From positions 1 to 10,175 of the forward strand of contig JAUQWL010000063.1 in assembly GCA_030835185.1 (NCBI GenBank): a stretch of 10,175 nt of DNA. Direction: 5' to 3'. The stretch is from Solirubrobacterales bacterium (GTDB taxonomy: Bacteria; Actinomycetota; Thermoleophilia; Solirubrobacterales; 70-9). Below the pieces are notes generated by a model. That model saw only the letters and a program-made list of their open reading frames with translations, searched no databases and was not told the DNA's origin. Both the position numbers and the translations under genes were made by a program. Position 1 is the first letter of the stretch, and every line of letters begins with the position of its first letter. Below are positions 1 through 5,645 of the stretch, piece by piece.

Positions 1-699
1 CAGGGCAGCCGGATCACCCGCTGTCGCCGCCTCGTTGACCTCCTTCGCGGTGATCTCGCCGCCCCCGGCGGCGATCCGCCCGAGTGCGGAGTCCGGTGAG
101 TCGGCTGCTGCCCCCCGCCCCATCCGGGCGATGCCGTTGCCCGAGGCGAACACTTCGACGCAGCCGCGACCCGGGCAGTTGCCCTGGCACGGGGGGCCGT
201 CGATCTCGACCACGGTGTGACCCAGTTCGGCACCGGCGCCACTTGCCCCCCGGAATATCTTCCCGTCAATCCAGACCCCGCCGCCGACCCCGGTGCCGAG
301 CGTGAGCATGAGCGCGTACCGTGCTCCCCCGGCGGCCCCGTACAGAGCCTCGGCCATCATCGCCACGTTGCCGTCGTTGTCGACGAATGTCGGCAGGCCC
401 GTGCGTTCGTGAATCAGGTCTCGCACCGGAAACGCTTCGAAATCGAGGTTGACGGTGTCGATCGCGAGACCCCTCTCGTAATCGATCCTGGCCGGGATGC
501 CGAGGCCCACGGCGGCCACCGACGGACGCGCCTCGCGGGCCCGCTCGATCTCGCGCACCAGAAGGTCTATGACCTCTTCCTGCGAATAACCACGCGAGGG
601 AACCTGATTCTCCCAGACGGTTCGCGCTTCACCGTCGAGTACGCCGACCGCCAGATTCGTCCCACCCAGGTCAGCCCCGATCGTCTCAATTTCGTTCAT
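1..699 (-). CDS. ROK-family sugar kinase (glucokinase-like), C-terminus cut off by window edge
   Basis: This frame is open from an ATG at 699 to the window edge, giving 233 residues of a cytoplasmic sugar kinase that would phosphorylate glucose or a related hexose with ATP. Visible family marks are the N-terminal phosphate-binding ADLGGTN (residues 9-15), the catalytic-site motif VDNDGN (106-111, Asp109 the likely base), the glycine-rich LGTGVGGG (134-141), the sugar-binding AELGH (157-161) and a zinc loop CQGNCPGRGCVE (171-182). ROK zinc loops usually read C-x-C-G-x-x-G-C; here two extra residues separate the first two cysteines. A TGA lies two codons upstream in frame, so ATG 699 is the first standard start. 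No Shine-Dalgarno is present. The gene is divergent from the LCP gene, start codons 22 bp apart. ROK proteins can also be repressors, but no N-terminal helix-turn-helix precedes the kinase fold, so kinase is preferred. The exact sugar is not determined. Confidence 0.93.
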   Translation of the reverse strand, partial: MNEIETIGADLGGTNLAVGVLDGEARTVWENQVPSRGYSQEEVIDLLVREIERAREARPSVAAVGLGIPARIDYERGLAIDTVNLDFEAFPVRDLIHERTGLPTFVDNDGNVAMMAEALYGAAGGARYALMLTLGTGVGGGVWIDGKIFRGASGAGAELGHTVVEIDGPPCQGNCPGRGCVEVFASGNGIARMGRGAAADSPDSALGRIAAGGGEITAKEVNEAATAGDPAAL

Positions 700-707
700 C
701 AGTCACC

Positions 708-714
708 ATTCTTA
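708..714 (-). promoter_or_regulatory. Candidate -10 box for the ROK kinase, leaderless type
   Basis: On the minus strand TAAGAAT ends 8 nt before the ATG at 699. A -10 element there would start the transcript at or next to the start codon, which fits the missing Shine-Dalgarno. Any -35 element would lie inside the 5' end of the divergent LCP gene. Weak on its own; it gains support from similar spacing at other genes here. Confidence 0.3.
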
Positions 715-721
715 GACCTTT

Positions 722-1981
722 ATGCCATCCGACGGCGACAAGCGACCCTCAGAGCGTCCGGAGTACAACGTCTACCGCTCGCGCCGGGGACCATTCTCCC
801 GGTTTCGAAAGCCCGACCTCGATTCGCTCACGGACAAGGCACGCAAGCGGCGCAAGCGGGGCAGATCGGGGCAGGACGAGCCGCGCCGCGATCGCGCTGA
901 AGTGCCGTATCCCGTCTACAGTCCGTCGGCGCCACCGGACGACCGGCCGGATCCACGCCGGAGGTCCAGACGCAAGCGACCCTGGCTGAAGTGGCTGCTG
1001 TTCGCCGCCCTCGGCTGGTTCGCGCTCAGCGTTCTGGCCTTCGCCGTTTCGGCCCAGATCCAGTCGATGAAGCTCGACGGCGACGCCCGAGCCGCCCTTC
1101 AGGGCAATCCCTGGCTGCTGCCTCAACCTCAGAATATCCTCGTGATCGGCACCGACAGCCGCAGTCCCGACACCCTGGAGCCCGGCGCCGCCCAGGAAGA
1201 GCGCTGCTACGAGCAGCAGGCCCGCGGCGAAGCCCCCAGTGACGGCTGTGCCGGCGCCCGGGCCGACACCTTGATGGTCGTGCGGGCCGGCGGTGGCCAG
1301 TTCCGCAAGCTCTCGATCCCGCGCGACTCCTTCGCCGAGATCCCCGGCAACGGCGCCCAGAAGATCAACGCCGCCTACGCCTTCGGCGGCGCGGCCCTGC
1401 AGGAGGAGACCGTTTCCGACTTCCTCGGCATCCCGATCGACCACGTGGTGATCATGAACTTCGAGGGCTTCGAAGAGTTCATCGACGCGATCGGCGGAGT
1501 CAAGGTGGATCTCGACATCCCGCTCTGCGCCGACATTTCCGGCGGCGAGGCCAACGGTGGCTGGACGATCCAGCTCAAGCAGGGTTCGAATACGCTGAAC
1601 GGCGAGGACGCTCTTGCCTACGCCCGGACCCGTAAACCCAGCCCCTGTCCCGGAGACGGCCCCAGCGCCTTTTCAGAGGGCTACGACGACCTCGACCGCG
1701 CCGCCGCCCAGCAGAACATCCTCAACGGGATCAAGGGGCGGCTCACCTCTCCGCTACGGCTTCCTTACAACTTCATCAAGGGTCCGATCATCGGCTGGAC
1801 CGCGCCCAAGGCCTTCATCTCCGACCTCGGCCTGCTCGCGATGCCCCAGCTCGCCCTGTCAACCGCTTTTGCCGGTTCGGCCGAGCCCGACGTGTTGATC
1901 CCGTCCGGACCGGGTCCGGGAGGCAGCCTCGAGATCCCGCTCGAAGAGCGACAGCGGGCCGCCCGCAAGCTCGAGGGCTGA
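722..1981 (+). CDS. LCP (LytR-CpsA-Psr) family cell-wall polymer transferase, membrane-anchored
   Basis: This 419-residue protein is built like an LCP phosphotransferase, the family that moves lipid-linked glycopolymers or glycans onto peptidoglycan or proteins outside the membrane. Residues 1-87 are a charged, Arg/Lys-rich cytoplasmic segment, 88-110 a single membrane helix, and about 138-340 the LCP domain. Core motifs are NILVIGTDSR (138-147), ARADTLMVV (179-187), SIPRDSF (198-204), KINAAYAFGG (214-223), IGGVKVDL (257-264), ALAYARTR (297-304) and LDRAAAQQ (324-331). The conserved Asp and Arg residues that bind the pyrophosphate lipid and Mg2+ are therefore present. Four cysteines (162, 176, 269, 309) all lie outside the membrane and could form disulfides. 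ATG 722 follows an in-frame TAG at 713 and has no Shine-Dalgarno. An in-frame GTG at 902 is a later possible start that still keeps the membrane helix. The polymer substrate cannot be told from sequence. Confidence 0.93.
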   Translation: MPSDGDKRPSERPEYNVYRSRRGPFSRFRKPDLDSLTDKARKRRKRGRSGQDEPRRDRAEVPYPVYSPSAPPDDRPDPRRRSRRKRPWLKWLLFAALGWFALSVLAFAVSAQIQSMKLDGDARAALQGNPWLLPQPQNILVIGTDSRSPDTLEPGAAQEERCYEQQARGEAPSDGCAGARADTLMVVRAGGGQFRKLSIPRDSFAEIPGNGAQKINAAYAFGGAALQEETVSDFLGIPIDHVVIMNFEGFEEFIDAIGGVKVDLDIPLCADISGGEANGGWTIQLKQGSNTLNGEDALAYARTRKPSPCPGDGPSAFSEGYDDLDRAAAQQNILNGIKGRLTSPLRLPYNFIKGPIIGWTAPKAFISDLGLLAMPQLALSTAFAGSAEPDVLIPSGPGPGGSLEIPLEERQRAARKLEG

Positions 1982-1993
1982 GCAGGCCGACAG

Positions 1994-2035
1994 TCCGTCC
2001 GGCAGATTCCGTGAGCATCCGACTCGCCGGGCGGA
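1994..2035. terminator. Hairpin between convergent LCP and WS/DGAT genes, possible bidirectional terminator
   Basis: TCCGTCCGGC at 1994-2003 pairs with GCCGGGCGGA at 2026-2035: ten base pairs including one G-T wobble, with a 22-nt loop. It fills most of the 54 bp between the two convergent stop codons and abuts the WS/DGAT stop. No T-tract follows on either strand, so it is not a canonical intrinsic terminator. It could act as a U-less terminator or a 3'-end stabiliser. Confidence 0.4.
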
Positions 2036-3541
2036 TCAGGCTTCGGGCGCGCGACGGAGCAGTTCTGCGAGTTCCCCCCGCATTGCTTCGACCAGCAGAT
2101 CGAAGTTCGAAGCCAGGTCGCGGTCGCCGACGATGCCGATGTCGAGCCGGTCGATGTAGCTGAGCACGGTGACGTTGAGCCCGACTCCGTCCATGATCAC
2201 CGAAGCCGGGTAGTGGGACGCGAGCCGGGCACCCGCCATGTACAGGGGCATCGGCGGCCCCGGGACGTTGGAGACGATCAGGTTGAAGTGAGGCGAAAGG
2301 CGCGAGTTCGCTCCGAGTTCTGACACGACGCGGGCGGCACGGGAGAAGACCACCGGAGGGACCAGCTCGGTCGCGTCTGCGATGAAGTGGGAAGGCTGGG
2401 TCGCGTGGTGCTTCTTGGCCACCGACATCTCGGCGCTCGCGCAGCGCAGCCGTTCGACCGCATCGGGCAGGTCGGTGGGCAGGGCGGCCATCATCGCCGA
2501 GACCCGGTTGCCGAAGGTGCCGACGTCTTCATCCCCGCGTACCGAGACGGGGACCATCGCGATTATCGGATCGTCCGGTAGATCGTCGTTGGCCCGCAGG
2601 AACTCGCGCACGCCGGCCGCCGACAGCGACATGACCACGTCGTTGACCTTGACCCCGTAGGCATCCTTGACCGTCTTGACCTCGTCCAGCGAGAGCGTGC
2701 CGAAGGAAAAGTGCCGATGGGCGGAGATCCGGTCGTTCAGCAGGGTGCGCGGCGCGGTCAGCCCGGAGCGGCCCAGCTCCCCGGGATCCCGGTCCCGGTC
2801 GACCAGCCTGCGAACCCGTCCGGTCGCCACGCCGAGCGATCGCACGCCCGGCAGGCCGCGGATCGGGGGCACGTCGGCGATGTTGACGACCGTCTCCGGC
2901 ACCCTGGATATGCCGCGGATGACCCTTCCCGGCAGTGCCGCGGCGCCCTTGGCAAGAAGCCCGAGGGATCCCGGGTGGTCCGATGTCTCGAATGCGACGG
3001 GCTCCTGCGGGACCTCGCGCCCGCCGGGCTCGAGGTCGAAGAGGATCGCCAGGATCTCGGCCCCCGAGACGCCATCGACCACGGAGTGGTGGATCTTGGT
3101 GAGAGTGGCGGCCAGGCCTCCTTCGAGCCCCTGGATCAGGTACATCTCCCAAAGCGGCCGGGAGCGGTCGAGCGGCCGGGAGATGATCCGCTCCACCTGG
3201 GTGGCCAGTTGCGCGTCGGTGCCCGGAGGCGGCAGGGCCAGCTCACGCACGTGGTAGCTGATGTCGAAATCCGGATCCTCGATCCACCACGGATGATCGA
3301 GTCCGAGCGGCACCTCCTCGAGCCTCCAGCGAAACGGCGGCAGCAGATGGATCCGTTCTTCGACAAGTCCGCGCACATCCGCCAGCGTGATGGCCCCGCC
3401 CGCAGCACCTGACGGATCCAGCACGGCCAGTCCGGAGACATGGGCAAAGTTGCGGTCGTCCTCGATCGCCAGGAATTCCGCGTCCAGTCCGGTCAGCTGA
3501 CGGACGAGCCGACCCGATCCGGTTTCGACTCCGTCGTTCAC
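2036..3541 (-). CDS. Wax ester synthase/diacylglycerol acyltransferase (WS/DGAT) family protein
   Basis: This 501-residue protein belongs to the bacterial WS/DGAT family, which joins acyl-CoA to diacylglycerol or long-chain alcohols to make triacylglycerol or wax esters as storage lipid, usually at the inner face of the membrane. The catalytic motif HHSVVDG is at residues 151-157, with both histidines and the Asp-Gly intact. Other family marks are PLWEMYLIQGL (129-139), VNDVVMSLSAAG (299-310), MVPVSVR (329-335), NRVSAM (345-350), SNVPGPP (424-430) and GLNVTVLSY (454-462). Length is normal for the family. The start is GTG at 3541; an in-frame TAG lies 10-12 nt upstream, so no earlier start exists. 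There is no convincing Shine-Dalgarno. It follows the FmdB gene on the same strand after 156 bp and looks independently transcribed. Substrate preference (wax or triacylglycerol) cannot be read from the motifs. Confidence 0.95.
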   Translation of the reverse strand: MNDGVETGSGRLVRQLTGLDAEFLAIEDDRNFAHVSGLAVLDPSGAAGGAITLADVRGLVEERIHLLPPFRWRLEEVPLGLDHPWWIEDPDFDISYHVRELALPPPGTDAQLATQVERIISRPLDRSRPLWEMYLIQGLEGGLAATLTKIHHSVVDGVSGAEILAILFDLEPGGREVPQEPVAFETSDHPGSLGLLAKGAAALPGRVIRGISRVPETVVNIADVPPIRGLPGVRSLGVATGRVRRLVDRDRDPGELGRSGLTAPRTLLNDRISAHRHFSFGTLSLDEVKTVKDAYGVKVNDVVMSLSAAGVREFLRANDDLPDDPIIAMVPVSVRGDEDVGTFGNRVSAMMAALPTDLPDAVERLRCASAEMSVAKKHHATQPSHFIADATELVPPVVFSRAARVVSELGANSRLSPHFNLIVSNVPGPPMPLYMAGARLASHYPASVIMDGVGLNVTVLSYIDRLDIGIVGDRDLASNFDLLVEAMRGELAELLRRAPEA

Positions 3542-3547
3542 GGTTTC

Positions 3548-3553
3548 AACCTA
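3548..3553 (-). promoter_or_regulatory. Candidate -10 box for WS/DGAT, leaderless type
   Basis: TAGGTT on the minus strand matches TANNNT and is separated by 6 nt from the GTG start at 3541, placing a likely transcription start on or beside the start codon. No recognisable -35 was found. Confidence 0.35.
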
Positions 3554-3620
3554 CATACGAATCAGTGATCCGGTGGCGCGAGAAGCCCCAGCCCCATTTG
3601 TCCGACCGCCCCAGCCCGGC

Positions 3621-3663
3621 TGCCGTCCGGGGTGATGAATCGCCAGCCCCGGGGCAAACGGCA
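3621..3663 (-). terminator. Possible hairpin terminator after the FmdB gene
   Basis: On the minus strand TGCCGT pairs with ACGGCA, and inside it CCGGGG pairs with CCCCGG; a 5-nt bulge interrupts one arm and the loop is 14 nt. It begins 35 nt past the FmdB stop codon. No T-run follows. The bulge makes this weaker than the other two hairpins in the window. Confidence 0.25.
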
Positions 3664-3697
3664 CACCGTGGCGCATGAACGGCATGGAGCCGTCCGC

Positions 3698-4075
3698 TCA
3701 CTCGGAAGAAGGGGCCGCCTTGGCTGTTTTCGATTCAGACTTCTTCTCGGCCGACTTCGATCCGGATGACGATGAGTCCGACGCACCGCCCGACGACGAT
3801 GAGTCAGATGAAGAGCCGTCGGAACCCGGCGATCCCGAGTCGCCGCCGGACTCCTTCGAATCCGCGGCGGCAGCGGCCTGCTTCGCCGTGTTGGCCGCGC
3901 GGGTTCCGTAGTCGGTGTTGTGAAAACCGGATCCCTTGAAGTGGATCGCCGGCGAATGCAGCACCCGCCTCGCCGGTGCCCCGCATTCGGGGCACTCGGT
4001 GAGCGCGTCCTCGCTCATCGACTGAATGACTTCGACCTCGTGGCCTTCGTCGCATTGATATTCGTAGATCGGCAT
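3698..4075 (-). CDS. FmdB-type small zinc-ribbon protein with Ser/Asp-rich tail
   Basis: The first 58 residues of this 125-residue protein match the FmdB/CxxC_CxxC regulatory-type zinc ribbon: start MPIYEYQC, then QSMSEDALTECPECG (18-32) and the diagnostic IHFKGSGFHNTDYG (44-57). Putative metal ligands are Cys8, His12, Cys28 and Cys31. The first knuckle reads C-D-E-G-H in place of the usual C-x-x-C-G-H, so His12 probably replaces a cysteine. Residues 73-125 are a low-complexity hydrophilic tail, 23 of 53 residues serine with many Asp, Gly and Lys, likely disordered. The family's role is poorly defined: it was named from a putative regulator of formamidase/amide genes, and no function is assigned here. 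ATG 4075 lacks a Shine-Dalgarno and has a GATAAT box 9 nt upstream. The gene is divergent from the glycyl-tRNA synthetase gene, with 56 bp between starts. Confidence 0.9.
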   Translation of the reverse strand: MPIYEYQCDEGHEVEVIQSMSEDALTECPECGAPARRVLHSPAIHFKGSGFHNTDYGTRAANTAKQAAAAADSKESGGDSGSPGSDGSSSDSSSSGGASDSSSSGSKSAEKKSESKTAKAAPSSE

Positions 4076-4084
4076 GAACGCATG

Positions 4085-4090
4085 ATTATC
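4085..4090 (-). promoter_or_regulatory. Candidate -10 box for the FmdB gene
   Basis: GATAAT on the minus strand is one base from the sigma-70-type consensus TATAAT and ends 9 nt before the ATG at 4075. The resulting transcript would have a leader of only a few nt or none. Confidence 0.4.
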
Positions 4091-4117
4091 GCAGCGCGCC
4101 GCCCGATGCGTCCCCTA

Positions 4118-4123
4118 TACCTT
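4118..4123 (+). promoter_or_regulatory. glyS: Candidate -10 box for glyS, leaderless type
   Basis: TACCTT fits TANNNT and is 8 nt from the ATG at 4132; an overlapping TATACC sits 2 nt earlier. No Shine-Dalgarno is present. This supports ATG 4132 over the internal in-frame ATG at 4174, which has neither a -10 box nor a Shine-Dalgarno close by. The FmdB promoter is back to back in the same 56 bp. Confidence 0.35.
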
Positions 4124-4131
4124 TCCGGCCT

Positions 4132-5526
4132 ATGGCGGACGAACCCGAAACAGAGAGAAACACCGAAGTCACGATGGACGAAATCGTCGCGCTGGCAAAG
4201 CGCCGCGGCTTCGTTTTCCCCTCCTCCGAGATCTATGGCGGGATCGGCTCGACCTACGACTACGGCCATTACGGCGTTCTGCTGAAAAACAACGTCAAGA
4301 ACGAGTGGTGGAAGGCGATGCTGACCGACCGCGACGACATCGTCGCCCTCGACTCCGCGATCATGCAGCACCCGAAGGTCTGGGAAGCCTCGGGCCACCT
4401 GGCCGGCTTCACCGACCCGCTCGTCCAGTGCCTGGGCAAGTGCAAGAAGCGCTGGCGCGAAGACCACCTGCGCGAAGCGGTCGAAGCCGAAGGCGGCGAT
4501 CCCGAGGCCGAACTGCGCTGCCCCGAGTGTGGCGGCGAGCTCAGCCCCCCGAGGAACTTCAACCTTATGTTCGAAACCCACATGGGCCCGGTCGCCGAAG
4601 AAGGGAATGTGGTCTACCTGCGGCCCGAGACCGCCCAGGGGATCTTCATCAATTTCAAGAACGTCCTCAACTTCGCCCGCAAGACGCCGCCGTTCGGCAT
4701 CGCACAGATCGGCAAGTCCTTCCGCAACGAGATCACCCCGGGCAACTTCATCTTCCGTACGCGCGAGTTCGAGCAGATGGAGATGGAGTTCTTCGTACCA
4801 CCGGACGAAGCCGGGACGTGGTACCGCGAGTGGATCGACCTGCGCCGCGACTGGTACCTCGATCTCGGCATCCGCCCCGACTTCCTGATGGTCCGCCCCC
4901 ACGGGGCCGACGAGCTCTCGCACTACTCAACCGGGACCAGCGACATCGAGTACCTGTTCCCGATCGGCTGGTCGGAGCTGGAAGGGGTCGCCAACCGCGG
5001 CAACTTCGACCTGACCCAGCATCAGGAGCATTCTCACGAGAAGCTCGAATACTTCGACCAGAAGACGGGCGAGCGCTACCTGCCGCACGTGATCGAACCT
5101 GCCGCCGGCGCCGACCGGGCCGCACTCGCCTTCCTGGTTGATGCCTACGAAGTCGAAGAGATCGAGGGGCGCGAGCGCACCGTGCTGCGGCTCCACCCCC
5201 GCCTGGCCCCGGTCAAAGTCTCGGTGCTGCCTCTGGTCTCCAAGGAGGGCATGCCGGAGAAGGCCAGGGAGATCATGCAGAGCTTCCGCAAGGCAGGGAT
5301 CCAGGCCGAATACGACGCCGGCGGATCGATCGGCAAGCGCTACCGCCGACAGGACGAGATCGGCACCCCCTGGGGAATCACGGTCGACCACCAGACCATG
5401 GAGGACGACACGGTCACGCTGCGCGACCGCGACTCACTTGAGCAGGTACGTGTGCCTGCAGAAGGACTTCCCGGCCAGATCGCCGCCCGTCTGGCAACCG
5501 GGTGGAAGTCACCGAAGCTGGGTTGA
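4132..5526 (+). CDS. glyS: Glycyl-tRNA synthetase, single-chain alpha2 type
   Basis: This 464-residue class II aminoacyl-tRNA synthetase activates glycine with ATP and loads it onto tRNA-Gly in the cytoplasm. It is the homodimeric alpha2 form, not the separate alpha/beta subunits of enterobacteria. Visible parts are the N-terminal KRRGFVFPSSEIYGG (23-37), two cysteine pairs C100/C104 and C130/C133 of an inserted putative zinc element, RPETAQGIF (164-172), motif 2 GKSFRNEITPGNF (194-206) with REFEQMEMEF (211-220), and motif 3 in IEPAAGADRAALAFL (321-335). The C-terminal anticodon-binding domain starts near 355 (APVKVSVLPL) and contains GSIGKRYRRQDEIGTPWGITVD (398-419 region). Length is normal for the family. 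It converges with the LuxR-type gene downstream across a strong inverted repeat. Start at 4132 is favoured by the upstream -10 box; Met15 at 4174 is the alternative. Confidence 0.97.
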   Translation: MADEPETERNTEVTMDEIVALAKRRGFVFPSSEIYGGIGSTYDYGHYGVLLKNNVKNEWWKAMLTDRDDIVALDSAIMQHPKVWEASGHLAGFTDPLVQCLGKCKKRWREDHLREAVEAEGGDPEAELRCPECGGELSPPRNFNLMFETHMGPVAEEGNVVYLRPETAQGIFINFKNVLNFARKTPPFGIAQIGKSFRNEITPGNFIFRTREFEQMEMEFFVPPDEAGTWYREWIDLRRDWYLDLGIRPDFLMVRPHGADELSHYSTGTSDIEYLFPIGWSELEGVANRGNFDLTQHQEHSHEKLEYFDQKTGERYLPHVIEPAAGADRAALAFLVDAYEVEEIEGRERTVLRLHPRLAPVKVSVLPLVSKEGMPEKAREIMQSFRKAGIQAEYDAGGSIGKRYRRQDEIGTPWGITVDHQTMEDDTVTLRDRDSLEQVRVPAEGLPGQIAARLATGWKSPKLG

Positions 5527-5581
5527 AGCTGACCGGGTCGATGCTGACCGAAGCGTTCGTTGCCCGGCCGCGAAAGGACTC

Positions 5582-5619
5582 GACCACCTCGACGGAGCCG
5601 GGTGACCGACGAGGTGGTC
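5582..5619. terminator. Inverted repeat between convergent glyS and regulator genes, probable bidirectional terminator
   Basis: GACCACCTCG at 5582-5591 is a perfect 10-bp inverted match to CGAGGTGGTC at 5610-5619. Inside it, CGG (5593-5595) and CCG (5606-5608) add three pairs after one A-A mismatch, leaving a 10-nt loop. It sits 55 nt past the glyS stop and 26 nt past the regulator stop. There is no T-run on either side, so termination would be of the U-less type. It is the strongest hairpin seen in the window. Confidence 0.55.
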
Positions 5620-5645
5620 AACCTGCACTTTCCGGGACGGCAACT

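Noticed and set aside
217..900. 227-codon plus-strand open frame over the ROK gene and the LCP 5' end
   Set aside because: The minus-strand frame encodes clear ROK motifs; the plus-strand product has no recognisable domain and runs into the LCP gene out of frame.
749..1444. 231-codon minus-strand open frame inside the LCP gene
   Set aside because: Shadow of a GC-rich gene; the LCP motifs on the plus strand explain the sequence.
2529..3412. Long plus- and minus-strand open frames inside WS/DGAT
   Set aside because: Products are Arg/Pro/Gly-rich with no domain, typical of alternate frames in high-GC coding DNA.
3646..3655. Perfect 10-bp palindrome GCCCCGGGGC as a possible operator
   Set aside because: Such GC-only palindromes are common by chance here, and part of it is already used in the proposed hairpin after the FmdB gene.
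3675..3911. Plus-strand 78-codon frame encoding an Asp/Glu-rich peptide
   Set aside because: It is the antisense of the Ser/Asp-rich FmdB tail; the FmdB frame has family motifs and this one has none.
4015..4923. 302-codon minus-strand frame opposite glyS
   Set aside because: It overlaps all of the N-terminal half of a textbook glycyl-tRNA synthetase and has no domain of its own.
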